Assembly: GCA_963704595.1 (NCBI GenBank)
Contig: OY969922.1
Coordinates: 3,534,001 to 3,598,000 of the forward strand
DNA from: Acuticoccus sp963704595
GTDB lineage: Bacteria; Pseudomonadota; Alphaproteobacteria; Rhizobiales; Amorphaceae
Direction: 5' to 3'
Length of the DNA stretch: 64,000 nucleotides
Shown here piece after piece: positions 1 to 8,302 of this stretch. The notes under the pieces are model-generated. The model did not search any database. It was not told where the DNA came from and saw nothing but the letters and a program-made list of their open reading frames with translations. Within the stretch, counting starts at the first letter, position 1; each line of letters opens with the position of its first letter. The translations under genes and the position numbers were made by a program.

Positions 1-240
1 CGGCCCGGCGAACGCACCGGCGCAGCCGACGAAGAGGTTGCGCGGATCGATCTGGATCCCGTTGATCACCATGATCGGCTGCAGCGACACGATGACGGCG
101 CCGATGCCGAGGATCGCACCGAACGCAACCTGAAGCGCAAGGCTGTAGGCGATCCGCCTGCGGGCAATGGCAAAACACATGGCGGTCAGCGCCATCAGCC
201 CTGCAAAATTCAGGATCGGCAGGAGATAGAATGACATCAT
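1..240 (-). CDS. 5TM-Lyt (LytS/YhcK-type) sensor protein, N-terminal fragment
   Basis: Only the first 80 residues lie in the window; the gene runs off the left edge. The sequence shows hydrophobic segments at about residues 3-24 and 33-58, then a block reading GIQIDPRNL and CAGAFAGP. That pattern (Gly-rich helix, 'D-x-R' turn, 'AG-x-F-x-GP') is the signature of the 5TM receptor module found in LytS histidine kinases and YhcK-type diguanylate cyclases, so a membrane sensor is likely. The output domain is not visible; a GGDEF domain is a common partner but is inference here. Two in-frame ATG codons lie at 240 and 237; I use the first. A second 5TM-Lyt protein occurs at 61767, but it is not adjacent. 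Confidence 0.7.
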   Translation of the reverse strand, partial: MMSFYLLPILNFAGLMALTAMCFAIARRRIAYSLALQVAFGAILGIGAVIVSLQPIMVINGIQIDPRNLFVGCAGAFAGP

Positions 241-541
241 TCTGTATGGCCTTGCGCGAGTCCGGTCGAGTAAAGCGCCGGCGAGCTCAAGTCGTCGTTA
301 CATTCATCACGAGTTGAGGACATTGCGCGCGTCCCTGGCTGCGGTGGTCGCCGGCATATCCGAAGGATTAATTTCCATTCGAAGCCTCGTCGGCAATCCC
401 GCCTTCGTAACGTGCGCCCGCCGACGGTTGTTCTTTACATTAATTTACACAAACGCGGGCCTCTAAGAAAGGAGTGTCCAGCGGTTACCGCCGCCTGCGG
501 ACTACACAGACGCGTGACTGGGGAAGGCCGTTGTCCCCTTT
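241..541. promoter_or_regulatory. Intergenic region with AT-rich patch and direct repeat
   Basis: About 300 bases without a convincing gene lie between the 5TM-Lyt start and the sulfatase stop codon. The stretch at 430-455 is strikingly AT-rich for this genome and holds two copies of TTTACA, at 434-439 and 444-449, spaced exactly 10 bp apart (one helical turn). This suits a promoter or operator for the leftward gene at 240, but no clear -10/-35 pair can be assigned. No coding capacity with family resemblance was found. Confidence 0.35.
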
Positions 542-2026
542 TCAACCCTGCGAAGCATCGTCCAGCCGGTTGATGGCGGGATCGAAGGTCCAGACGTGGG
601 TGCTGTCGGGCTGCGTTGCACGGGCCCAGGCGCCGATCACGTCCTTCTCCGCGCGGCGCTCGGCCATGCGGGCGGCGATGCGGTCGCCGTGCCAGCCGTC
701 CGCGGCAATCCGGGCGCGAAGATCGGAGAGTACGCCGGCCATTGCGGGATCGTCGGCGAGGTCCCGCGTCTCGTCGGGGTCGGCGGCGAGGTCGAAGAGC
801 TGGTCGGGCGCGCCGTTGTAGACGACGAGCTTGTGGTCGCCGGCGCGGACCATCCGCTGCTGCACGGCGCGGCCGCCGGTCCATGCCGGCACGGTGTCGG
901 TGCAATATTCGGAGAAGGTTACGCTCTGCCACGGTGCTGCGACGTCCTGCGCGAGGCGCCAGAAGCTGCGGCCGTCGGCATGGGGGAGCGGCGCGCCGCC
1001 CATCGCCTCGATCATCGTCTGCCCGAGGTCCGTGAGGTTGACGACTTCGTCCCGCACGGCCCCTTCCGGGAGGACGCCGGGGAGCCGCATCACCAGCGGT
1101 ACCTTCACCGACTCCTCGTAGAATGTGTGCTTCCAGAAGAGGCCGCGCTCGCCGACATGGTCGCCATGGTCGGAGGCGTAGACGACGAGCGTGTCGTCCA
1201 TCAGCCCGGTGGCCTCCAGCGCTTCGAGGATCTGCCCGATCATCTCGTCCATCCGCCCGACAAGGCCCCAGTAGGCAGTCCGTGCGCGGGCGACGGCCTC
1301 GTCCGAAGCGCCGGCGATGCCGCGGTCCTCGCGCCACCAGGTGTGGAACGGGTGGTCGGCGGCCTCCGGCCCGAGGCGCGGCGGGGGCACGCGGCCGGCC
1401 ACTGCGTCGTACGCCTCGCGGTCCACCACGTAGGGCGGGTGCGGCAGCATCAGGCCGACGGTGAGCGCGAACGGCGTCCCTGCAGCGGCGTGGCGCGGCG
1501 CCTCCTCGGCGAGCCAGCGGACGGCCGCCGCGGTCACCGCCTCGTCCTTGGCCTGGTAGGCGCCGTAGCCGCGGCCGGCCTTTTCCAGCGATTCGGGCTG
1601 CGGATCGTTGGTGCCGGCGAGGACGCCGAGTGAATGGCGTGAGGTCCCCGGCCAGTTCGGGCTGTGCTCGCCGACGTGGCGTTCGGCGTAGCCGTGGAGC
1701 TGGTCGGGTCCCATCGCATGCATTCGCCCGATCAGCACGGGCCATGCGCCGGCGGCGCCCAGCGCGTGCGGCCACGTCGGCAGGTCGGAGCGCAGGATGT
1801 CGTCGTTGGTCCAGCATTCCTGCCGGTGCGGCCAGCGGCCGGTCAGCATGCTCATCCGGCTCGGCACGCACACCGGCGAGGGGCAGTAGGCGTTGGTGAA
1901 GCGCACGCCCTCGGCGGCGAGGCGATCGATGTTGGGCGTCGCCACCACCGCGTCGCCGTAGCAGCCGGTGACCGCGGGCGTGTGCTGATCGGAGAACAGG
2001 AACAGGAGGTTACGGGGCTTTTCCAT
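542..2026 (-). CDS. Type I sulfatase family hydrolase
   Basis: A 494-residue member of the alkaline-phosphatase/sulfatase superfamily. Near the N-terminus, D13-Q14 follow a hydrophobic strand (LLFLFSDQH) that supplies metal ligands. Cys53 lies in CVPSR, the C-x-P-S-R motif whose cysteine is converted to formylglycine in type I sulfatases, followed by MLTGR. A second metal site reads SDHGDHVGE near residue 295. No signal peptide is seen, so a cytoplasmic enzyme acting on an imported sulfate ester is likely; the substrate cannot be told from sequence. The start ATG has an AGGA-type ribosome site 7 bases upstream. It stands alone, divergent from the anti-sigma gene at 2236. Confidence 0.85.
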   Translation of the reverse strand: MEKPRNLLFLFSDQHTPAVTGCYGDAVVATPNIDRLAAEGVRFTNAYCPSPVCVPSRMSMLTGRWPHRQECWTNDDILRSDLPTWPHALGAAGAWPVLIGRMHAMGPDQLHGYAERHVGEHSPNWPGTSRHSLGVLAGTNDPQPESLEKAGRGYGAYQAKDEAVTAAAVRWLAEEAPRHAAAGTPFALTVGLMLPHPPYVVDREAYDAVAGRVPPPRLGPEAADHPFHTWWREDRGIAGASDEAVARARTAYWGLVGRMDEMIGQILEALEATGLMDDTLVVYASDHGDHVGERGLFWKHTFYEESVKVPLVMRLPGVLPEGAVRDEVVNLTDLGQTMIEAMGGAPLPHADGRSFWRLAQDVAAPWQSVTFSEYCTDTVPAWTGGRAVQQRMVRAGDHKLVVYNGAPDQLFDLAADPDETRDLADDPAMAGVLSDLRARIAADGWHGDRIAARMAERRAEKDVIGAWARATQPDSTHVWTFDPAINRLDDASQG

Positions 2027-2235
2027 CGGGCGTCCTGCCTCTTTTCATTGGGCGCGCACCTTGCGCCGGATCGGCCCTTAATCATCGGCCCGCCGGAACG
2101 CAATTGACGAGTTCGGACGGCGATCTTAGGAATCGGCCAAAGCCCATCATGGCCCGGACGTGCTTGAATGAAATCCCGCGCCGCGGAAAGAATTTCCGGC
2201 GGGGGTCCATCGGTACGGAAGCAAGGACGAGAGTT

Positions 2236-2655
2236 GTGAGCCAGGCTTTCACGTTGACCCTTGCCAGCGGCGACGATCCGGGACGTCTCGCAGCCGCCGT
2301 CGAGGCGTTCGCCGAGGACGCGGACCTTCCGATGAAGTCGGCCTTCACGCTCGACCTCGTGCTGGAGGAGATCGTCACCAACATCCTCAACCACGGCGCA
2401 GGGCCCGGCGGCGCGACGGTCGACATCGCGATCGAGCGCGAGGGCGACGCGTTGAAGGGCACCGTGCGCGACAACGCAGCGCCGTTCGATCCGCTGGCCC
2501 GCGCGCCGGTCGACGTGACGGCCAGCGTCGAGGAGCGTGACATTGGCGGCCTCGGCATCCATCTTGTCCGCGAAATGACGCAGAGCCTCGGCTACATCTA
2601 CGCCGACGGGCACAACGTGCTGACCTTCACGATCGGCATCAAGGAGTTAACGTGA
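2236..2655 (+). CDS. RsbW-like anti-sigma regulatory kinase (HATPase_c_2)
   Basis: A 139-residue GHKL ATPase of the RsbW/SpoIIAB class. An N-box (LVLEEIVTNILNHG) supplies the Mg/ATP ligands, and a G2-type glycine motif (IGGLGIHLVREM) lies near the C-terminus. Such proteins phosphorylate a STAS antagonist and sequester a sigma factor or another partner. I start it at GTG 2236, which has AAGGACGAG just upstream; the open frame continues to 2104 but without family-like sequence. Its stop overlaps the GTG of the STAS gene at 2652 by four bases, so the pair is co-translated. The phosphatase that would oppose it is probably the PP2C protein at 10186. No sigma factor gene is in the window, so the final target is unknown. 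Confidence 0.85.
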   Translation: MSQAFTLTLASGDDPGRLAAAVEAFAEDADLPMKSAFTLDLVLEEIVTNILNHGAGPGGATVDIAIEREGDALKGTVRDNAAPFDPLARAPVDVTASVEERDIGGLGIHLVREMTQSLGYIYADGHNVLTFTIGIKELT

Positions 2656-2996
2656 GCGAGCTGACACTGAACAAGGACATGGTGGACGGCGTCGCCGTCT
2701 TCATTCCCACCGGGCGGATCAACTCGCAGACGTCAAAGTCGTTCGAGGAAGCGGTTCTGGCCGCCATCGCCGCCGGCTCGAAGAGCATGGTGTTCGACTT
2801 CGCCGACCTCAACTACATCTCGAGCGCGGGGCTGCGCGTCGTCCTCCTCGCGGGCAAGCGCCTCAAGGCGGCCGGCGGCAAGCTGGTGCTGACCAACCTT
2901 CAGCCCGCGATCCGCGAAGTGTTCGAGATTTCCGGCTTCCTCAACCTCTTCACCGTGACCGACGACCGCGCCGCTGCGGTGTCCGCCGCCGCCTGA
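2652..2996 (+). CDS. STAS-domain anti-sigma factor antagonist
   Basis: A 114-residue single STAS domain, the usual length of RsbV/SpoIIAA. The phosphorylation loop reads YISSAGLRVV; the serine pair ahead of AGLR is where the RsbW-type kinase acts. It starts with GTG inside the stop codon of the upstream kinase gene. In the standard partner switch, the unphosphorylated form binds the kinase and frees its client, and a PP2C phosphatase regenerates it. The matching PP2C candidate lies at 10186-12235, separated by genes mostly on the other strand. Pairing is inference from proximity. Confidence 0.88.
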   Translation: MSELTLNKDMVDGVAVFIPTGRINSQTSKSFEEAVLAAIAAGSKSMVFDFADLNYISSAGLRVVLLAGKRLKAAGGKLVLTNLQPAIREVFEISGFLNLFTVTDDRAAAVSAAA

Positions 2997-3018
2997 GGCG
3001 GCGCTCCAGGCCCGCGGG

Positions 3019-3693
3019 TCAGGCCGCGCGGGCGAGCGGGCCGAACTCGAGCTGCGCGCTGCCGATCTCGTCGGCCTCGCACGAGAAGGCCCCCTCCCCG
3101 GCGGCGAACCGCTGCTGCGCCTCGTCGATCCGCCCCGCGTCGATCCACACGCGCGCGGCGGGGACAGGCACCCGCGCCGCCACCGGCCGGTGGTTGACGT
3201 AGCGCCACCCGTAGGGCTTGCGCACCAGTGCAACCGTCGCGAAACCGCTCTTCAGGAGGTTGCGCATCGACGGGATGTTGCCGGGCGAGGCCTTCGCGAT
3301 CACGTGCTCTGCGCCGAGCCGGGCCGCCTCTGCGATCCTGACGTCGATGATCGCCCGCTGCAGGCCGAGCTTCCAGTAGGCGGGCCCGACGGCCGAACCG
3401 TCGAGCACCATCAGCGGCGCGTCCGGCGGCATCACCCGGTCGAGGCCCTTGCGGTCGTGCTCGCTCTCGAGCACCCGGCGCAGGACGCCGTAGGCGACCA
3501 GCTCCGGCCCGTTGCGGAAGCCCACGATCTCGCCGCCGACGTCGAAGATCTGCTCGAAGAAGGACGGCTCGTCCGGCCGCACCGCAGCCGGGTTCTTCAG
3601 CCGTGCGAGCGCGCTGAGGTAGAGGCGGTAGACCTCGTCGACGTCGCCGCGCGAGAGGCGCACGGTGTCGAACATCACGTCGGTGGCGCTCAT
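3019..3693 (-). CDS. GNAT-like acetyltransferase, last gene of a sensor/transport operon
   Basis: A 224-residue protein with a GNAT-like layout: a beta-rich half followed by a helix region reading RIAEAARLGAEHV and then ASPGNIPSMRNLLKSGF, the kind of 'N-x-x-S-x-x-hhxxxGF' ending typical of acetyl-CoA-binding acetyltransferases. The substrate is unknown. The ATG at 3693 overlaps the stop of the binding-protein gene (ATGA), which places it at the distal end of a four-gene leftward operon: sensor, sensor-MFS, binding protein, acetyltransferase. The classical Q/R-x-x-G-x-G/A loop is not obvious, so the family call is moderate. Confidence 0.6.
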   Translation of the reverse strand: MSATDVMFDTVRLSRGDVDEVYRLYLSALARLKNPAAVRPDEPSFFEQIFDVGGEIVGFRNGPELVAYGVLRRVLESEHDRKGLDRVMPPDAPLMVLDGSAVGPAYWKLGLQRAIIDVRIAEAARLGAEHVIAKASPGNIPSMRNLLKSGFATVALVRKPYGWRYVNHRPVAARVPVPAARVWIDAGRIDEAQQRFAAGEGAFSCEADEIGSAQLEFGPLARAA

Positions 3694-4682
3694 GTGAGGA
3701 CGTTCGCGTAGCTCAGCATCCCGAGCGGCGGGTAGAGCTCCATCTCCCGCGCCAGCGGCATGTTGATGATGAGGGCGAAGCGCTCCAGCGTCTCGATCGG
3801 GATGTCGCTCGGCGCGACGCCGTTCAGCAGGATCTGCTCGGCCTTGAACGCGGTGAGCTGGCCGAGCGAATAGTACCGGCTGACGAGGCTGATGAGGGCC
3901 GAGCGCTGGAGAAGCTCCACCGCCGAGAAGCCCGGCAGGCCGAGCGATGTCGCGGCCGGCGCCACCTGCTCGATGTTCTGCGACAGGAACGTGTCCGGCA
4001 GGTAGTAGAGCCATTCGGCCCCCTCCGCCGCGAGTTCGGCGACGAGGTCAGGCGCGGAGTCCGCCGTCGGCTTGCCTTCGGCATCGAGCGCGAAGGTGCG
4101 CTCGACGACCTTGAAGTTCATCTCCGTCTCGGCCGCCTTGAGGTCGGCGACGATGGCGACGGAGTTCTGCTCGGTCGGCGTGTAGAGGACGCCGAGCTTC
4201 TCGAACGGCCGGTAGGCGTCCATCGCGCGCAGCTGCGGCTCGACCGGCACGACGTGGGACGTGCCGGTGATGTTGCGGCCGGAGGATGCGCGGCTCGGCA
4301 CCAGCCCCGCCTTCTCCGGCGTCGACACCATGGTGAAGACGCCCGGAATGTCGGTGATGTACTTGGACGGGTCCGCGTCGTTCGCCTTGCCGTAGGTCGC
4401 GAGGCTGACCGGCGTGCCCCAGGTGTAGACGAGGTCGGGCTTCTCGGCGCGGAGCTCCTTCAGGATTTCCGGCACGCGGGACGGGTCGAGCTCGGCGCTG
4501 CGGGAGATGATCTCCACGTCGATGCCGCGCTGCTCCAGATAGTCGCGGAAGCCGCGCTCAACGTCGGTCTCGCCGCGGTAAGTGATCTGGAAGATCTTGA
4601 ACGGATCGCGCGCACGGGCGATCCGCGGCGCGGAGAGGGCCGCGAGGCCGCCGAGCACGGTGCGGCGCGAGACGCCAATCAT
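3690..4682 (-). CDS. ABC_sub_bind-family periplasmic binding protein (orphan)
   Basis: A 330-residue exported binding protein. The N-terminus MIGVSRRTVLGGLAAL has a twin-arginine (SRRTVLG) signal, suggesting Tat export. The mature part matches the ABC_sub_bind family (two Rossmann-like lobes; KPDLVYTWGTP, GVLYTPTEQNS and LYYLPDTFL are typical strand blocks). These proteins normally feed an ABC permease pair, but none is present; the flanking membrane proteins are MFS-like with sensor domains. It overlaps both neighbours by ATGA junctions. A role as a ligand-presenting subunit for the adjacent sensors is an attractive inference, unproven. The ligand is unknown; relatives bind small organic molecules or amino acids. 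Confidence 0.75.
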   Translation of the reverse strand: MIGVSRRTVLGGLAALSAPRIARARDPFKIFQITYRGETDVERGFRDYLEQRGIDVEIISRSAELDPSRVPEILKELRAEKPDLVYTWGTPVSLATYGKANDADPSKYITDIPGVFTMVSTPEKAGLVPSRASSGRNITGTSHVVPVEPQLRAMDAYRPFEKLGVLYTPTEQNSVAIVADLKAAETEMNFKVVERTFALDAEGKPTADSAPDLVAELAAEGAEWLYYLPDTFLSQNIEQVAPAATSLGLPGFSAVELLQRSALISLVSRYYSLGQLTAFKAEQILLNGVAPSDIPIETLERFALIINMPLAREMELYPPLGMLSYANVLT

Positions 4683-6680
4683 GTCACCTCTCCCAGTTCG
4701 ATCGACGTGCCGGACCGCCCGACCGTCCACGACGCCAGCGCGAACGCCAGCCCGCCGCCCGCAACCAGCGCCGCCGTCGCCGCCAGCGCCACCTCCGCCG
4801 AATAGGCGGTCCACAGCGCGCCCACGAAAAGCGGACCGATCGCTGTCCCGAGCCTTTCGACCAGGCGGAACACGCCGTAGACGCCGCCTTCCGAAAGGTC
4901 CGGCACGATCCGCCGTCCGATCTCGCCGACCAGCGCCGACTGGGGCGTCGTCGAGATCCCCTGTGCGATGCCGATCTGCAGGACCATGGCGGCAGCGCCC
5001 CACGGCGCCGGCCAGATGTAGAGATGCCCCACCGCGCTCGCGGCCGCCAGTGCCCCGCCGACCACAAAAGGCGTCCGATTTCGCGCATTGTCGCTGACGC
5101 TGGAAATAGCGGGCACGACGATGAGCATTGCGAGGCCGTAGAGCATCAGGACGCGGCCGATCGCCGAATCCTCGAACTGCCCGTCGAGCGCCAGCGGCAG
5201 GTAATAGAAGCAGACGCCGATGAGGAGGACCTTGGCCGGCAGCGCGCAGCCGACGAGGAGCGTCGCCATCAGCGGACGGCTGAGGACGGTGCCGATGTCG
5301 GCGAGACGGACCCCGCGGCCGTGGACTGCGTTCTGGCCCGGAGTCGACGGCAGCGCGACGTAGGCGCAGGCGTAGGCGGTGAGCGCCATCGCGGCGCTGA
5401 CGAGGAAGGTGGCGTTTTCGCCCAGCCGGTCCGAGACGATGCCGCCGATGGGCGGGCCGCACAGCATCGCCGCCATGATCGCCGAGACGAAGAGACCGAT
5501 GCCGCGGGCACGCTGGCGGGTGTCCGTCCGGTCGACGATGAAGCCCTGCGCGGCGACGAACACCGCGGCGAACCCGATCGCGGTGACGGTGCGGAAGCCG
5601 ATCAGCTCGGTCATGGTGGTCGCGAACGCCGTGCCGCCGAAACCGAGCGCCGCAACCAGCGCGCCGGTGCGCAGGGCGCGGGCGCGGCCGAAACGCTCCG
5701 TGATCCCGTTCAGCCAGGGCTGCGACAGCGCCACCACCGCCATGAAGATGACCATCGGCGCCGCAATCACGAGCTGCGTCGCCGTCCCGTCGGCGTTCTC
5801 GGCGATGTTCGCGATGTAGCTCGGCAGGAACGGGCGCGTCATCTCCTCGGCGAAGAAGAAGAGGAACACCGGCGCGCGGACCGCGACGAGGGAAACCGGC
5901 GCAGGCGCGGAGCCGTCGCCGATGCTGTGGGCCGCTGCGAACGCGGCGAGCCGTTCGGTGGAGGCGGTGTCGCCGGCCTCCGCGGCCTGCCGGGTGAGGA
6001 GTGCGTGGCGCGCGCGCAACTTGTTGACGCGGTGGTCGATGGCGTCGATCTCGGCCGCGATGGGACCGCCGCCGCCGACCGGCGGAAGCGAGCGCAGATC
6101 GCCCCGCCGCACTGCTTCGAGCCGCATCGAGAGGCCCCGGAACCGCTGGGCCGATGGCAGCGCGAAGGCGAACGCCGTGAGTTCGAGTGCGACGAGCACG
6201 GCGACCACGAGGAGCACGAGCCCGTCGACCCAGAGGTCGCGCACCAGCGCCTGCGCCGACCGCCACCGGCATCGCGATCTCCACGATGCCCACCTCGGCC
6301 CCGTCCGGCGAGACGACGGGCGCTGCGACGCTGCGCCAGTCCTCCTCGGTCCGGTCCCCCAGAAACTGGCTGCGTTCGACGCTGGCGAGCGTCTGTCCCG
6401 ACGGGTCCAGCAGCGCGGCGGCGGCGAACTGCGGGTTCTCGTCGAGCGCGCCCTGGAGCACCTCCTGAACGCCGACGAGATGCTCGATCGGGATGCCGTA
6501 GCCGACCGCCTCAGCCGTGAGGCTCGCGATCGAGCTCGCGACGCTCTCGGCCTTGCGGTCGAGCGCGGGGACGAGAAGCCCGCGCGCCGCCTCGACGGTC
6601 TGCCACGAGATGACCGCGAGGCTCGCGATCAGCGTGGCGAGGACGATGGCGAGGATGGCGGCATCGGCGCGGCGGTTCAT
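4679..6680 (-). CDS. Periplasmic sensor-HAMP-like-MFS fusion protein (frameshift near 6250)
   Basis: An unusual membrane protein of about 666 residues. Order: TM helix (8-25), periplasmic sensor of about 115 residues with a YGIPI motif (61-65), second TM, a HAMP-like linker (RRGDLRSLP followed by a heptad-rich helix), then a full MFS-type domain of about 12 helices with signature pieces such as ITERFGRARAL and VDRTDTRQRARGIG. One base too many near 6250 (GTCGGCGCAG instead of GTCGCGCAG) breaks the frame just before the second TM; the span is 3n+1, as expected. Start and stop overlap the neighbouring genes (ATGA). Sensor-MFS fusions are rare; the MFS part may be a receptor rather than a transporter. 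A paralogous fusion lies at 8295. Confidence 0.7.
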
Positions 6681-7357
6681 GCAAGGCGCTCCTTCGGGGC
6701 GGTCGGTGCCGCCATCTCGGCCGCGATCGCGTCCTGCTCGCGGGTGATCTCGGCGAGGATCGCCTCCGTCTCTGGCGGCACGCGCCCCTCGGCCTCTTCC
6801 GGTCCGAGGAGGCGGCTCACCGCCCCGCGGACGCCGAGCGAGACGAGGACGATGAGAACGAGCGCTCCGGCAAGCCCCGCCGCGATGGCCGTCCGGCCGA
6901 CGCGCGGCGCAAGCGGCTCCAGCGCCGCCGCCATCCTGCCCGGGTCGGCGATGGCCATCACCTCGCCCTCCACCGTGCCGAACGACGAGATGATGATTGC
7001 GCTGCGCAGCGTCTCGTTGGTGCCCACAAAACCGTCGCCGGCCGGCTCCCCGCTCTCGAACAGGACGGTGCCGTCGATCTTCGCCACCCGGAGGGCGCCG
7101 ATCGCGGGGTCGGACATGCGCTCGCGCTCCAGCGTGCGCTCCAGCGCCGCCTGGCCCTGCAGCGGCAGGCCAAGCATCAGGGCGGTGTGCGCCTCGTTGG
7201 CGATCCGCCGCGTCACGGTCTCGAACCGTTCGGCGGTCAGCTCGACGTAGCTGGCGCGAACACTCGCATAATTCAGATAGGCGCCGAGAAGGAGCGTCAC
7301 CGCCAGCAGCGGAAGCAGCGAGGCCAGGATCGCGAGGGCGAGGGCGCGCACGATCAC
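6677..7357 (-). CDS. Two-TM periplasmic sensor-domain protein
   Basis: A 226-residue membrane protein: TM1 at about 5-27, a periplasmic domain of about 125 residues, TM2 at 156-177, and a short charged cytoplasmic tail with predicted helix (residues 185-226). The periplasmic part holds the LGLPL motif (62-66) and the pattern 'IDGTVLF-S', matching the sensor parts of the proteins at 4679, 7562 and 8295. No enzymatic output domain is present, so it probably works as a partner subunit. It is the first gene of the leftward operon, and its stop overlaps the next start (ATGA). Not assigned to a named family with certainty; it looks like a small Cache-like domain. Confidence 0.6.
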   Translation of the reverse strand: MIVRALALAILASLLPLLAVTLLLGAYLNYASVRASYVELTAERFETVTRRIANEAHTALMLGLPLQGQAALERTLERERMSDPAIGALRVAKIDGTVLFESGEPAGDGFVGTNETLRSAIIISSFGTVEGEVMAIADPGRMAAALEPLAPRVGRTAIAAGLAGALVLIVLVSLGVRGAVSRLLGPEEAEGRVPPETEAILAEITREQDAIAAEMAAPTAPKERLA

Positions 7358-7480
7358 CCCTTTTCAGCGTGGGTTCCCGTCCGCAGGCGCGGGCCGCAAT
7401 ACCACAGGTCCGGGCGGACCCTGGGGACGACAACCATTAACCAGCGGCTTACGCATCAGGGATGGGCGACCGCCGACATA

Positions 7481-7507
7481 TTGTCAACGTCTTCACAACG
7501 TTATGCG
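7481..7507 (+). promoter_or_regulatory. Possible promoter/operator between divergent sensor operons
   Basis: The 204-base gap between the divergent sensor genes at 7357 and 7562 contains the least GC-rich sequence nearby. TTGTCA (7481-7486) and TATGCG (7502-7507) lie 15 bases apart, somewhat short for a sigma-70 promoter. An inverted repeat AACGT/ACGTT (7486-7490 and 7498-7502) overlaps the same stretch and could be an operator. A suggestion from pattern only. Confidence 0.25.
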
Positions 7508-7561
7508 ATCTCCTGACGATATCGGACTGACGACCCGCGCGCCGGATGCTACAGAACCTTC

Positions 7562-8302
7562 ATGGGTCGCTTCGCTCTACTCGCATTCACGGTCTTCATG
7601 GCGGTGCTGGGCGTCATCGCCTACACGCTGGTCGCGACGCGCACGATGGAGCGCTCCGCGGCGCAGCTCGCCGCCGCCCAGTTCGACTTCATCCTCTCCC
7701 GCGCGGACGAATCGATCGAGCGAAGCCTCCACCTCGGCCTCTCCCTCACCGAGGTGAACCAGGCGTCCGCCGCGCTGGAACGGGCGATGTCGCGCTCCTC
7801 CTCCATCCTCGGCGCGGACGTCATCTCCATCGACGGCACGACGATCTACTCGACCGACCGCGGAGCGCTCGGCGAACCGATCCCCGACCTGTGGCGGATC
7901 GCGATCGACGATCGGCACGACGACCTGTGGCTCGCGGAATCCTTCGAGGCGGTGACGATGGGCCGCCCGATCACCAACGATTTCGGGCAGATCGAGGGCT
8001 GGGCCGCCCTCATCATCGACCGCGACGCGCTGTCGGCCCCCCTCTCCGAAGCGCCGCGGACCTTCCAGATGATGCTGCCCGCGATCATCCTCGTCGCGCT
8101 GGGCGCGCTGGTCGCGGCCGCGGGGGTGATCCGCTGGGCCTACAGCCGCGCCTGGACTGACCTTCGCACCGCGCCGCCCCCGCCGCGACGGCGCGACGCG
8201 CTCGACCGGGCGAACCTGCGCGCGCGCGAAACCTGCGCCACCGCCGAAACCGCGCTCTCCGAGGCGCGCGCCAGCATCCAGCGGCTCGACGCCCTTGTCT
8301 GA
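7562..8302 (+). CDS. Two-TM periplasmic sensor-domain protein
   Basis: A 246-residue membrane protein: TM1 at 4-24, periplasmic domain with LGLSL (58-62) and 'IDGTTIYSTD', TM2 at about 170-192, and a cytoplasmic tail ending in an alanine/arginine-rich helix likely to form a coiled coil. It is the rightward counterpart of the sensor at 6677 and has the same architecture, pointing to an old duplication. The start has no strong ribosome site. Its stop overlaps the TTG start of the next gene by eight bases, making it the first gene of the rightward sensor, sensor-MFS, PP2C operon. Confidence 0.6.
   Translation: MGRFALLAFTVFMAVLGVIAYTLVATRTMERSAAQLAAAQFDFILSRADESIERSLHLGLSLTEVNQASAALERAMSRSSSILGADVISIDGTTIYSTDRGALGEPIPDLWRIAIDDRHDDLWLAESFEAVTMGRPITNDFGQIEGWAALIIDRDALSAPLSEAPRTFQMMLPAIILVALGALVAAAGVIRWAYSRAWTDLRTAPPPPRRRDALDRANLRARETCATAETALSEARASIQRLDALV

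Noticed and set aside
596..1633. Long open frames opposite the sulfatase and other genes
   Set aside because: At about 70 % GC, stop codons are rare in shadow frames. These have no family-like motifs and unnatural Arg/Ala/Pro-rich composition.
2095..2115. EcfG-like promoter (GGAAC ... GTT) before the partner-switch genes
   Set aside because: The GGAAC at 2095 is followed by GTT only 11 bases later, too close for the usual 16-17 base spacing.
3690..7433. A continuous open frame of about 1247 codons on the minus strand
   Set aside because: It is chance read-through joining the binding protein with out-of-frame parts of the sensor-MFS and sensor genes. The family matches, ATGA overlaps and signal peptide define separate genes.
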